64,000 nucleotides of DNA from Bin75 sp965200435 (GCA_965200435.1 OZ241337.1:930001-994000), one strand, 5' to 3'. Shown: positions 26,870-36,700, counted from the stretch's first letter. Notes: a model not told the origin generated them from the letters alone. Numbers and translations are program-made.

Positions 26870-27839
26870 CCCCGCATTGACGGTACCGGCCTGGACCCCT
26901 GAAGCTCTCGCACGGCTTGAGCGCGCGCCCATTTTTTTACGCGGCATGGTCAAACGCCTGGCGGAAAAGAAAGCCCGCGAACTGGGAGAACAGGAGATTA
27001 CCGCGGACTTGTTGGACCGGTTCAAACGGCAAATGATGGGGAGCATGGGCGGAGAAGCGGGGATGGCCGAAGCGGCCGATCAAATGGCCCAGGGAAAATT
27101 ACCTTGGACAGCGGAAGCGAGCAAACGGTTGGACAGTGTGCCGGAGTTCATGCGAGCCATGATCAAGCAAATTACCGAAGAGGTGGCGCGGGAGCGAGGA
27201 CATTTGGAAGTCAACGTAGAATTGTTCGAAAAAGTCGAAGCCATGGGAGAACAGGCCGAAGCCCGGGTCGCCCCGGTGGAATGGACCGAAGGAGCCCAAG
27301 CGATGCTCCGGGAAAAAGTTAAGGATTCGCCCCCCATTGCCCTGGAATTTGTCACGGATATGCTGAAGCGGGACGCGGAAGACCTGGCGCGGGAATCAGG
27401 AGTGGCCACGATTGATGAAGGGACGCTGTTGAAGTTGTGGGAAGCCCCGCAGGAACACGTGGCGTGGAAGGACGAAGCCTGGAAACGGTTGCTCACGTCC
27501 CCGGATTTCGTGCGTAGCGGGATTCGCAAAGCCGCGGAGCGGCGAGCCAGAAAACTCGGGTTACGGGAAATCGATTCCGAACACCTGACCAAATTCCGGA
27601 ATGAAGCCATGATGAAAGCCGTCAAACGAATCAGAAGTTTCGGGTATCAGGAATTGACCTTTGATGCCTTTGACGACGCGTTGATGAAAGTCAAGCGTTT
27701 GAAAGGGAACAGCCAAGCCGAGCAGCGCCTGGAAGAAATCCGGGACTTCATGACAAAAGAAAAACCGGAAGTGGGTGTGCTCGGTGAAGAACTTATGGAT
27801 CGCTTCCGCAAGTATCTCAAAGGCGAAGGCAAGCTCTAG
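26856..27839 (+). CDS. PCP_red-repeat protein of unknown function
   Basis: 327 residues from ATG 26856, which overlaps the ihfB end. It is built almost wholly of repeats of the light-independent protochlorophyllide reductase C-terminal type (PCP_red): WTPEALARLERAPIFLRGMV (from residue 10), WTAEASKRLDSVPEFMRAMI, a divergent WTEGAQAMLREKVKDSPP, and WKDEAWKRLLTSPDFVRSGI, each followed by a helix with ARE.G...I. In BchB this domain contributes to substrate handling, but no nitrogenase-like catalytic part is present here and no Cys cluster is seen. The stop TAG at 27837 is formed by the end of a MITE, so the native C-terminus may have been slightly different. Function unknown; highly charged, probably cytoplasmic. 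Confidence 0.75.
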   Translation: MSSPDPALTVPAWTPEALARLERAPIFLRGMVKRLAEKKARELGEQEITADLLDRFKRQMMGSMGGEAGMAEAADQMAQGKLPWTAEASKRLDSVPEFMRAMIKQITEEVARERGHLEVNVELFEKVEAMGEQAEARVAPVEWTEGAQAMLREKVKDSPPIALEFVTDMLKRDAEDLARESGVATIDEGTLLKLWEAPQEHVAWKDEAWKRLLTSPDFVRSGIRKAAERRARKLGLREIDSEHLTKFRNEAMMKAVKRIRSFGYQELTFDAFDDALMKVKRLKGNSQAEQRLEEIRDFMTKEKPEVGVLGEELMDRFRKYLKGEGKL

Positions 27840-27981
27840 GGAACCTCTGATTGAGTGCACGATCGGGCGCATGGCGGCGTGGTGTCCTCGCTCACCCCTC
27901 CCCTCTCTCTCGGATATGCTTCGGGTTTCGCTCCGGGACGCTTGGCCCTGCATCCCGCTCTCACAATTAATCAGAGGTTCC
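27839..27981 (-). mobile_element. MITE, reverse orientation
   Basis: GGGAACCTCTGATT at the left end and AATCAGAGGTTCC at the right; interior is the reverse complement of the 47718 copy. Left flank is TA (27837-27838) giving the TAG stop of the preceding gene; right flank is TGAG, so the duplication is imperfect. Confidence 0.85.
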
Positions 27982-28082
27982 TGAGCCCCCGGATTACCCA
28001 TACCCCACGTCGCAATTTCTCCATAGGTAGAGGGCTCCATCCGGGAAGGCCCGGCTGTCGAGCCAACGGAGCACGATCCCTG

Positions 28083-29582
28083 ATGAACACGGACGCGTAC
28101 ACGTCAACCGGCCAGTGGTCGCTGGTCATTCAACGTGTCAGCCAGCACTCCGTAGAGGTGTGGGTGGGCACGCTGTTTCCCACCTTGAAAATGCCCGAAC
28201 GTGCCCGCGTCAGGCTCATCACGAACAATGACGCGGTCCGGACGCGAGTTATCACCAAACACAAGTGGCAGCGTCCGTTTACGGGGATGAAGCGGCGATT
28301 CTTCGCCGTGGTGACGTTTCGAGGACTCGAGGCCGGGAACGAATATCGCCTTGAATTCGAGCGCCGCATCGAGGCGGAACTCCGGTCCGGGATCAGTCGT
28401 CGCTGGCAACGGCTTCGCTCCGGCACGTTTCGCACGTTGCCGGCACGCCTGCCAGAAAAGGGTCAGAACGCCTTCACGATCGCGTTCGGGAGCTGCTTCT
28501 ACAACCATCGGGACGGCGGTCGGGCGGCGGCCTCCTACAAGGCGCTCTACGAGCGCGGGAGCAAAACCATTCGCCCGGACGTGACCGTGCTGGCGGGGGA
28601 TCAGGTTTACCTGGATACCGGCTTCGATTCCCTGTCGTTGCTCGCACAAGAGATCCGTGAACGCATTGCAGATGACTATGCCCTGAACTGGCAGGCACTC
28701 GGCAGCATGTTGAGCAGGGGCGGCACGTGGATGTTGCCCGGCGATCACGAATACTGGAACGACTACCCGTTCACCGATTCCCTGCTCCCGACCCTGCTGG
28801 CCCTCAAACTGCCGCACGTGCGCAAACACTGGACCAACGCGGCGTCCGACGGCATCAGGAACGTCCAGCGCTCCCCCGTGGTTGAATCGTTTACGCTCGG
28901 ACGTGACCTGTCCATATGTCTGGCCGATTTGCGTTCATACCGTTCCCGGCATAAATTTCTTCCGGAGGCACCATTCAACGCGTTGCTCGATTGGGCGGGC
29001 CACCGTGCTTGCCCGGGCGTCTTGGTCATCCCACAGCCGTTGATCGTGGAGCAGAACGCGTTCGAGAGGAATCTCCGCAGTTATGAGGCCCAGTATGCCA
29101 GGTTGCTGGAAGCGTTGGGCTCCGTGTCGCACGACGTCGTGGTCCTCAGCGGCGACGCCCACTTCGGGCGCATTGCCAGCGTCCCCATCGGAACGAAGGG
29201 TGCACGCCTCGTGGAGATCATCTCCTCACCGATGTCCAATTTAACCGGTCTCAATGGACTGGCCACCAGCGTGGCCACGGCCCGGCCGGTCCGGTTCCCG
29301 CACGATGCGGCCGCCGAAGCCCTGGGGTGGCAGCCCCGAAAGGTGAACTATTACAACAATGGAGGCGCAGGGGGACGTTTCTTTGTCCAATCCGCGAAAG
29401 GCCGCTGGCTATCGGCGTACCCCAGGGACCGGACACGAGAACACGTCATGACGGTGAGTTTTTGCCGTCAGGCCAAAGACATCGAAGTGACGGCCCATGC
29501 ATGGCTGCTACGTCAGAGAATAAAGGCGGGAAATCTGCCAGTCAGGAGTTTCGCGAGGCCCTTCCGGACCATCCTGACGTAG
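28083..29582 (+). CDS. PhoD-like metallophosphatase
   Basis: 499 residues from ATG 28083 (MNTDAYTSTGQWSLVIQRVS); the in-frame sequence before it is MITE. An N-terminal beta-sandwich (about 10-115) resembles the Fn3-like domain that precedes PhoD catalytic domains. Metal-site motifs follow: FGSCFYNHRDG, DVTVLAGDQVYLDTGFD, MLPGDHEYWNDYP and VVLSGDAHFGRI. No signal peptide is evident, unlike classical secreted PhoD. Probable phosphodiesterase or phosphatase of unknown substrate. It stands alone between a MITE and a convergent RNase H gene. Confidence 0.8.
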   Translation: MNTDAYTSTGQWSLVIQRVSQHSVEVWVGTLFPTLKMPERARVRLITNNDAVRTRVITKHKWQRPFTGMKRRFFAVVTFRGLEAGNEYRLEFERRIEAELRSGISRRWQRLRSGTFRTLPARLPEKGQNAFTIAFGSCFYNHRDGGRAAASYKALYERGSKTIRPDVTVLAGDQVYLDTGFDSLSLLAQEIRERIADDYALNWQALGSMLSRGGTWMLPGDHEYWNDYPFTDSLLPTLLALKLPHVRKHWTNAASDGIRNVQRSPVVESFTLGRDLSICLADLRSYRSRHKFLPEAPFNALLDWAGHRACPGVLVIPQPLIVEQNAFERNLRSYEAQYARLLEALGSVSHDVVVLSGDAHFGRIASVPIGTKGARLVEIISSPMSNLTGLNGLATSVATARPVRFPHDAAAEALGWQPRKVNYYNNGGAGGRFFVQSAKGRWLSAYPRDRTREHVMTVSFCRQAKDIEVTAHAWLLRQRIKAGNLPVRSFARPFRTILT

Positions 29583-29653
29583 GGAACAACGATGGGTGTT
29601 CTACGCAAAGTATTTTTTGGCCATTCGTCCATTCAGAACAGTCGTTGAAACGG

Positions 29654-30310
29654 TTACCCTTCTCGATCATTTCCCGAAGCTGAGCGGGCGGCTTCCCGCG
29701 CCAGTCGATCCACCAGCTCATTATACGCCGTGCCGGAATGGGCCTGCACCTTGTGCCACGTGAGGCTCATGCCCAGGGCCCGGACCCGTTCCACGTAGAC
29801 CCGGGTAAAGGACGTCCTGGTCTTCCACGTGCCTTGCACCCAACTGGCCAAGCCCTCGTAGTCGAAATGGATCGTGGCCGCTGCAATGCCGTGTTCCCGG
29901 CACCACTCCAGCGCCCGCAGGACCGCCTGAATCTCTCCGGCTACGTTACGATGCCGGCGCGCCTCGACCGGTACGTCATGCCCACTCGCCCGGTGGAGTT
30001 CCCGTTCGCCGTCAAGGATCACGTAGGCCCAGCCGAAGTGCAGGCGGTCATTGCCGTTCTGGAGACAGGACCCATCGACCCAAACGTGTATGGCATCAGT
30101 TGCCGGCAGAACGCCGGCCGGAGGGGGCCCCTCCTCACGGGGAAGGTCACGCAAACCGGGAAGGCCTTCTCCCACAAACGCCACGGCTTGGGCTTGCGTG
30201 GGAAAGGCTTTGTAGACGGCTCCGGGAAACCTCTTGATTTGCGCCTCACACGCGGGCCAGGTTCGATAGATCCCAGGCCGGCGCCCCTTGCGCACGGCGT
30301 AGAATTTCAC
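29654..30310 (-). CDS. rnhA: ribonuclease HI with N-terminal viroplasmin-type domain
   Basis: 218 residues, GTG start at 30310 with AAGGA upstream. Residues 1-48 (MKFYAVRKGRRPGIYRTWPA...) form the hybrid-binding domain typical of eukaryotic-like RNase H1. The RNase H fold follows with carboxylates Asp79 (WVDGSC), Glu126 (GEIQAV), Asp150 (HFDYEG) and Asp201 (ELVDRLA), all four present. It removes RNA from RNA-DNA hybrids. The start lies five bases after the stop of the TPR lipoprotein gene, so the two form an operon. Confidence 0.92.
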   Translation of the reverse strand: MKFYAVRKGRRPGIYRTWPACEAQIKRFPGAVYKAFPTQAQAVAFVGEGLPGLRDLPREEGPPPAGVLPATDAIHVWVDGSCLQNGNDRLHFGWAYVILDGERELHRASGHDVPVEARRHRNVAGEIQAVLRALEWCREHGIAAATIHFDYEGLASWVQGTWKTRTSFTRVYVERVRALGMSLTWHKVQAHSGTAYNELVDRLAREAARSASGNDREG

Positions 30311-30315
30311 TGCGC

Positions 30316-31473
30316 TTATTCGTCCTTCAGCCGTTTCACGCGCTCTTGGACAAGTTTGATTCGTTCGGCTTCCCTGGGGATTCCTTCAACGAGGGCGATA
30401 TAGGTCTCGTATTCTTCAATCGCCCGTCGGGGGTCGGTCTGTTCCAGCATTTCCGCCAAATTGAACCGCGCTTCGGCAAAGTTGGGGCGCAGGATGAGTG
30501 CTCGTTTGAAGAGTTCAATGGCGCGAGGCTGCTGTCGTTGTTCGGCCAGGACACGACCGAGATTGGTGATGATCGCCGGAGCGTTGGGACGAAGCGAGAG
30601 AGCCTGCTCCAATTCCCATTGCGCTTCGTCCAGTTGGCCTTGATCCCGAAGCGCCAGGCCCAGTCGATGATGGGCTTCGGCTAAACGCGACTCGTCCTTG
30701 AACCCATGTTGAATGGATCGCCGGTAGGCTTCGACGGCAATCACCGGATGAGCGATCCCGCAAGACCCGAATAACGCGGTTTCGCCTCGTGCGAACTGTT
30801 GAAGACCCAGGAAATCGTCGCTTGCGTCCGCCCCGGGTGCAAGCCCTCCCGGCGTCGTGGACTGGCTTCGGTTCAGACCCGGCAGAAACGTTTCATGATA
30901 ACTCGACAAAAGCTGCTCGTAGGGGTCGATCGCAAGAGAGGCCACGAGTAACGTTGGATCCCCCTTATTCTCCAGCACCAGATATTGGGTGGTACTCGTA
31001 CGATCCCCGGTCCGGTATAGCACGGCGGATTGTGCGCCTTCCTGTGAGAGCAGTTGAGTGGGATCGATATAAAAAGTGGACGACGGGATAAGTTGGGATA
31101 ACGTTTGCCGCAGTACCGGATAGGGCTTTAAGGAAAGCCCCTGATTGTACCGGAATACGGCACCAACCAGGCGCGCTTCATCATCGAAGAAGTAAAACCG
31201 GTCGTCGTCGGGTTGCCCGCTTTGCGCCAGGCGTTGGAGTTGTTCTCCCGAGCCCCAGGGCGTGTGTTGATAGCGTATGCCCTGCCAGCGTTTGACGATG
31301 GTCTCTTGGGCGTCGCAGAGGCGCGTCGCTCCCAACAGTTCAAGGTCACTCGCCGACGGGGGGAGCATAGGGTCGAGAGGCGGCGATGAAGCGGTGCCGC
31401 ACGCCGTGAGTATGCCAGCCAGACACAGGACCAATCCCCACCGCCCCCCGCGTTGGGCCGCTGTGATGACCAT
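30316..31473 (-). CDS. TPR-repeat lipoprotein
   Basis: About 385 residues from ATG 31473; a TTG at 31533 in the same frame is an alternative. A lipoprotein signal (GLVLCLAGILTACG, lipobox LTAC) is followed by an unrecognised domain of about 200 residues. The C-terminus holds three tetratricopeptide repeats (AHHRLGLALRDQGQLDEAQWELEQAL, then AIITNLGRVLAEQ and ARFNLAEMLEQ segments). Likely anchored in the outer or inner membrane facing the periplasm, acting as a scaffold; no enzymatic motif seen. First gene of a two-gene unit with rnhA, downstream of tRNA-Val. Confidence 0.75.
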   Translation of the reverse strand: MVITAAQRGGRWGLVLCLAGILTACGTASSPPLDPMLPPSASDLELLGATRLCDAQETIVKRWQGIRYQHTPWGSGEQLQRLAQSGQPDDDRFYFFDDEARLVGAVFRYNQGLSLKPYPVLRQTLSQLIPSSTFYIDPTQLLSQEGAQSAVLYRTGDRTSTTQYLVLENKGDPTLLVASLAIDPYEQLLSSYHETFLPGLNRSQSTTPGGLAPGADASDDFLGLQQFARGETALFGSCGIAHPVIAVEAYRRSIQHGFKDESRLAEAHHRLGLALRDQGQLDEAQWELEQALSLRPNAPAIITNLGRVLAEQRQQPRAIELFKRALILRPNFAEARFNLAEMLEQTDPRRAIEEYETYIALVEGIPREAERIKLVQERVKRLKDE

Positions 31474-31548
31474 AAGAAGTCGACGCCACAATTCCGGTGG
31501 GTTCACGGCTGAATAGGGGGGAAAGGACTTCAAGCTCGACCTGTTTTA

Positions 31549-32724
31549 TCAGGTTAACGATGGCGAAGTGGTGGGCGATACTGGTATCGAACCAGTGGCC
31601 TCTTCCGTGTGAGGGAAGCGCTCTCCCACTGAGCTAATCGCCCACACGGCGAGTCTATCATAGCTCGTCGATTCCTGACAATGAACTGTATAGGTCCACC
31701 ACCTTTGGCACTCGGGTTGATGGCGAAGGAGAAATTGTACCGGAGTTTGGTGCCCCAGGCTATAGTGGGGCAACACGGTATTGTAAGCCAGCAACCAGTC
31801 AGCCAGTTTCCGGTGAAAGGCCGCCAAGTCGTCGAACAGCAGATCCTCGTGGTAGTCCACGAACATCTCTTGCAGGGTGCGATTGAACCGTGCCGCATGC
31901 GCATTCATTTTCGGGGATCGGGGATACGTCCACCAGTGGGTGAGGCCGCGTTCATCGAGCCGGTACTGGAACTGGCCCTGGAACTCCGGGCCGTTATCGG
32001 AGAGGAGGAACCGGGGTGGAGCCGGGAGCAGCGCACAGAGGGCGTCGAGGGCGTGGGTGGCATGGCGGCTGGAGGCGGTGGCGGTGGCCACGGCGAAGGC
32101 GAAGCGACTGCAGGGATCGATGAAGGTGAACACGTAGCGGCGGAGCCCGGCGTGGAGCCGCACGACGGGATCCCCGGCCAAGACCGCCAGGGGCGGGGCG
32201 GGGCGGGGCCGGGGCGGGCGGGGTTTGCGGGACCGCGCCCGGGGCTTGGGGCGGCCCCGGGCATCCAGGCGGACCGGCGTGTGCCGCATCTGATCGGGGG
32301 CGCGAGCGATCAGACGCCCGATGGTGGAGACACTGGGGAGCGCCAGCCCCTGCTGCGCACACCACGGCCGGAGCAGGACGTGCAGCTTGACCTTGCCGAG
32401 GTTAGGATACGTGGTGCGCAGCCGCCGGATCTCCTGGCTTAGGGCAGGCAGCCACAGGGCCTGCCGGCGGCGGTGGGGGGCCCTGGAGCGGACGGCCAAC
32501 GCCTGCGGGTCCCCGCCAGCTTGGGCGAGCGCCCGCTGCCAGCGAGAAAGCGTCCGGCGGCTGACGCCAAAGGCCTCATAGGTCGCCGGCCGGCCGTACC
32601 GGGCGCAAAAGTGCAGAATCTTGAGTCGGTGGTGGGCTTCGTGGGGTATCATGTCCCAACGATGCCCGACTTGCGTTAGTCGAGAAAACCCCCTGATGCG
32701 ATAGCCGACATGGTGGATCTGCAT
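31549..32724 (-). CDS. IS481-like transposase (copy B), catalytic Glu lost
   Basis: ATG 32724 follows a GGAGGAG site. Helix-turn-helix and DDE core align throughout with copy A, but MNAHAERFN reads MNAHAARFN (GAA to GCA), removing the probable catalytic glutamate, so the protein is expected to be inactive. The frame leaves the IS at 31688 and stops at 31549, passing antisense through the tRNA-Val gene. Several other substitutions relative to copies A, D and E show it is an older copy. Confidence 0.8.
   Translation of the reverse strand: MQIHHVGYRIRGFSRLTQVGHRWDMIPHEAHHRLKILHFCARYGRPATYEAFGVSRRTLSRWQRALAQAGGDPQALAVRSRAPHRRRQALWLPALSQEIRRLRTTYPNLGKVKLHVLLRPWCAQQGLALPSVSTIGRLIARAPDQMRHTPVRLDARGRPKPRARSRKPRPPRPRPAPPLAVLAGDPVVRLHAGLRRYVFTFIDPCSRFAFAVATATASSRHATHALDALCALLPAPPRFLLSDNGPEFQGQFQYRLDERGLTHWWTYPRSPKMNAHAARFNRTLQEMFVDYHEDLLFDDLAAFHRKLADWLLAYNTVLPHYSLGHQTPVQFLLRHQPECQRWWTYTVHCQESTSYDRLAVWAISSVGERFPHTEEATGSIPVSPTTSPSLT
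31569..31643 (-). tRNA. tRNA-Val (anticodon CAC)
   Basis: The minus strand folds as a complete cloverleaf: acceptor GGGCGAT pairing with ATCGCCC, D-stem GCTC/GAGC, anticodon stem CTTCC/GGAAG around loop CTCACAC (anticodon CAC, reads GUG), T-arm with GGTTCGATACC, discriminator A and encoded CCA (31571-31569). All stems pair without mismatch. An IS lies 44 bases upstream of its 5' end. Confidence 0.97.
31652..31681 (-). promoter_or_regulatory. candidate promoter of tRNA-Val
   Basis: On the minus strand TTGTCA (31681-31676) and TAGACT (31657-31652) are separated by 18 bases, placing the start a few bases before the mature tRNA. The IS copy B terminates at 31688, six bases beyond the -35 box, so the promoter is intact. 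Confidence 0.55.
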
Positions 32725-32772
32725 GGCTCCTCCTCCTGTGTCGAGGAGTGCCAAATGTTTCTGAACTTATAC
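31688..32772 (-). mobile_element. IS481-like insertion sequence, copy B (1085 bp)
   Basis: Ends GTATAGGTCCACCACCTTTG (31688) and the complement of GTATAAGTTCAGAAACATTT (to 32772). Flanks ATGAACT and AGCCAGT do not match, so no target duplication remains. Immediately beyond the left end, at 32780, a second IS-right-end-like sequence begins the REPIN array. Confidence 0.88.
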
Positions 32773-32779
32773 AGCCAGT

Positions 32780-33720
32780 GTATGGGTCCACCCCCTGTGG
32801 CCCTCGGGTCGTTGGTGAAGGAGAAATGCTCCCGGAAAGTGGCACCCCAAGCCCCCCTCTTCTGTAGCAGCGCCATCTCATGGCGCTTCTTGAACAGCGC
32901 CGCTCCAAGAGCCGCCTAAGAGGCGACAACGACACAAGCGGAGCAGCCGACCCAAGCTCCCCCCTCTTTTGTAGCCGCGCCATCTCATGGCGCCTCTTGC
33001 ACAGCAGCCGCTCCAAGAGCCGCCTAAGATGCGGCAGCTACAAAGGCGGAGCGGCCAACCCTGGACCCCCGATGACACATGTTGGTCCAGCGGCATAAGA
33101 TGCCGCTGCTACAAAGGCAAAAACAAGACCCTGGATTCCCGATATTCCTGAACACCGGGGCCTGTCCGTTGCGGGTTGCTGAGGCAGGAGAAATGCTCCC
33201 GGAAAATGGTGCCCCAGGCTCCCCCTCTTTTGTAGCAGCGCCATCTCATGGCGCCTCTTGGACCGCGACCTCGTCCAGCGGCATAAGATGCCGCCGCTAC
33301 ACAGGCAAAGACCATAACCCGGGCTCCCCGATATTCCTGAACACCGGGGCCTGTCCGTTGCGGGTTGCTGGGGCAGGAGGCCTGCTCCCGGAAAGTGGCG
33401 CCCAGGCTCCCCCTCTTCTGTAGCAGCGCCATCTCATGGCGCCTCTTGGACCGCGACCTCGTCCAGCGGCATAAGATGCCGCCGCTACACAGGCAAAGAC
33501 CATAACCCGGGCTCCCCGATATTCCTGAACACCGGGGCCTGTCCGTTGCGGGTTGCTGAGGCAGGAGGCCTGCTCCCGGAAAGTGGCGGCCCAGGCTCCC
33601 CCTCTTCTGTAGCAGCGCCATCTCATGGCGCTTCTTGAACAGCAGCCCGCTCCAAGAGCCGCATAAGATGCGGCAGCTACACATGCGGAGCGGCCGACCC
33701 TGTATTCCGCTATCCCACTA
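32780..33720. repeat. second REP/REPIN array with ~188-bp tandem units
   Basis: No gene. Forward REPs (GTAG plus GCGCCATCTCATGGCGC) at 32864-32886, 32971-32993, 33232-33254, 33420-33442 and 33609-33631. Inverted partners: 32911-32933 (degenerate), 33019-33041, 33090-33112, 33278-33300, 33466-33488 and 33658-33680. Between about 33141 and 33520 the segment starting GATATTCCTGAACACCGG recurs at 33141, 33330 and 33518, i.e. units of 189 and 188 bp. The array ends against a MITE-end remnant (CATCAGCGGTTCCCTA, 33721-33736) that carries the stop codon of the second autotransporter. Confidence 0.85.
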
Positions 33721-33733
33721 CATCAGCGGTTCC

Positions 33734-36700
33734 CTAGAACGTCATATCGACCTGCAGCAGCACCCCCGCGGTTGCCGGGGCCGTCGGGCGGCGTAGGTGC
33801 TCCACCGTCAGGTTCAGCCGCACCGGCCCCTCCAGTTGCACCCCCGCTCGCACTTGCTGCCCCGCCGCCGCCATGCCCACGTTCGCAAACGGTCGCACCA
33901 GCAGGCCCCGCTCTTCGCCCAGCCGCAGCCCCCAGGCCACTTGCCCGTCGACCCGCAGCGTCGGGGCTCCCGCGACACTCCCGACCCCGCCGCCCGCCGC
34001 CAGCAACGGCGTCCCTGCCCAGGTCCCGCGCCCAGCCCCGCGGCGGTCCCCCAGCCCGGCGCCAGCCGCCCCGTCCACCCCGTGCCGTCCGCCGCCGCCT
34101 GCCGCTCGAGGACGAGCTGCAGCGCCTGCGTCGCCCCGTACCAGTGCCCCGTGACCCCACCGGTCCACCGGCCCAGCCCGTAGTGCACACTCCCGGTCAT
34201 TTCCGCGCCCTGGGCCCGCTCGCCCGCGCGGCCATCCAGTCGCCCGCTCAGCCGGAGCGTCCCCCGGAGCGCCCCGTCACTAGACGCATAGTCACTCGTG
34301 ACGCCCAATCGACTCCGGTGGACCACCGCGCCCAGGGATCCCCCGGCGAGGCCGCTCACCGCCAACTGTGACCACCCGTAGTCGCCTACCACCGCCACGC
34401 TCAGCCCCTCACCCGCATACACCGGCTGCTCGACTCCCGCCAACCCCAGGTTCAGCCCCAAGGCCCCATCCAGGGTCACGGTCTGGCCCGGCCGGTACGG
34501 ATCCTGCCACCGACTGGTCAGGTCCCCCCAGCCCCACCCCGCCAGGCTCCACACGGCTAGCGTGTCGCTGAGTTGCCCCCGCAGGTAGGGATACACGGTC
34601 GTCAGGGCGCTGCCCAGCTCGCCCCCCGTGGCGCCCCCCACCGGCTGGAAGGCGGTCCCGCCTTGGGCCACCGCCACCCCCGTCAGCCATTGCGTCCCCA
34701 GTCGCGCGTCCAGGCCGACAAAGCGCTGGCCCTGGCTCCCTTGGAACGCGGTGCCCCCGCTGCCCCAGAGCGCCAGTTGCACGGGCTGCGGGGCGTCGTC
34801 GGTTTCGCCTAAGAGCGTGCGGTTCAGCGACAGGCTGAAGTTCTGGGTCTGCAGCCGCTGCAGCAGGGTGCCCAGGCCTTGCCCCTCGGTGGTCATCGGG
34901 GGCTGATAGCCCCGTTCCGGGTCCCACGGCTCGCCGGCCTGCCCGAGGCCCAGTTGCCCGACACCCGGCTGTGGCAGGCAGTCGCCCAGGGGCACCTGGC
35001 GCGGACAGGCACTGCCCCCGGCGCCGCCGAATACGGACGCCAGGGCCGTCAGCGCATCCCCGCCGCCCCCGCCGCCCGCGGTGAACCGCTGCCCGATGAC
35101 GGTGGAGGCGTCTTCCAGCAGGGCCCGCGCGTGTTTGGCTAATTCTCCCTGTAATTGCTGCCGTGCCAGGCTTTCGGCCCCCGCCGGGGTCGTCGCGGTG
35201 GCGGACGCCCAGTCTAAGGCGAAGTGCCGTGTGCCTTGCCAGTCGATCACACTGCGCACGTACAGCCGGTAGGCGGTCCCCGATTCGAGCCCATCGATTT
35301 CGGCTTCTTTCGTGCCGAACGCCGGGACGTCGGCCAGCAGCGTCTCGGGGGCCTCAGCATCGGTATTCGTGCTGTAGCCGATCTCGTAGGCGGCTTGCAG
35401 GTTCTTCTTCCCCCCGATGGGACTGATGCTCCACTGCAGCAAGAGGGCGGTCTCTGACACCGGCTCCGTGACCGACGTCCCCGCGTCCGTCGGGACTGAG
35501 GCCGGGCTGGCGCCGTAGACCATGTCCGAGGCCTCGCTGCAGGTGCGGCCGTTCGCCTCGCACCAGCGTACTTCCACTTCGTAGACCCGGCCGATGGCCA
35601 TCCAGGATGCAGTCGACGCCTGCGCGCGCCCGTCTTCGACCGTCACCGTCTTGAACGACCGCCAGCCGGTGCGCTTGGCTCCCGGTTTCATGCCCAAGAC
35701 CCGGATCTGGCTCTTGGCTGCCACCCAGGCGGACCCCGCGGGTGGGGCATCGAAGGCCACGTCCAGCGCCTTCCAGGCGGTTTGGGCTGAGGTGACGACC
35801 TCCAGATTCTCCGGGCGCGTGGCCGGCGGCGGGGCCACGGCGATGGTGAAGGTGAGTTCGGCGGTGTCGTTGTCCGCGTCCGTCGCCGCGAGTGTCCAGG
35901 TGGCACTGTCTGCTTCGGTTTCCGGGGTGCCGCTGACCGTGCGCGAGGCCGCGTCGAAGGCCAGCCCGGCGGCGAGGGTCGGACTCACGGTGTAGGTGAG
36001 CGCGCCGTCGCCGCCGGTGGCGGCCGGCAGCGTCACCGGGTCGATGGCTTCGCCTTCGGTGAATGCCAGTGCCGGGCTATCCACCCCGGCGTAGGTTGGC
36101 TGCAGGTCTGCCTTGACGACGAGGGTGAAGGCGAGGGTGGCGGTGTCGCCGTCGGCATCGGTGGCGGTGAGCGTATGGGTCGTCGTCGCCGCCGGGGCCG
36201 CGGGCGTGCCGCTGATGACGCGGGTGGCCGCCTCGAAGGCGAGGCCGTTGCCGAGGTCAGCCGCCAGCGCATAGGTCAGGGCGCCGTTCCCGCCGGTGGC
36301 GGCCGGCAGGGTCACCGGATCGATGGCGCTGCCTTCGAGGAATTCCAGCGCCGGGCTGTCGATGCCGGCGTAGCTCGGAGGGGTGCCGGGTGCCGTGACC
36401 GTGAGGGTGACGGCAAGCGTGGCGCTCGCCTCGGCTTCGTCGGTCGCGGTCAGCGTCCACGTGCCTTCGTCAGCCGCCGCGGCTGGCGTCCCCGAAAGAA
36501 CCCGCGTCGTGGCCGCGAAGGCCAAGCCGTCGGGCAGTGCCGGACTGAGCGCATAGCTGAGCGTGCCGCTCCCGCCATTTGCCGCCGGTAACGTCACCGG
36601 GTCCATGGCCTCGCCCGCGGGCACACTCACCGCCGGGGTGTCCCCCTCCTCGAACGCCGGCGGGCCGGCTACGGGAATGGCGTAGGCGGTCCGCGACCAG

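Noticed and set aside
30316..31533. TTG start at 31533 for the TPR lipoprotein
   Set aside because: It would place about 45 residues before the lipobox; ATG 31473 gives a normal lipoprotein signal length, though neither has a strong ribosome site.
33141..33520. Possible CRISPR-like array
   Set aside because: Repeat units are 188-214 bp with no short constant repeat and unique spacer alternation, and no cas genes are present.
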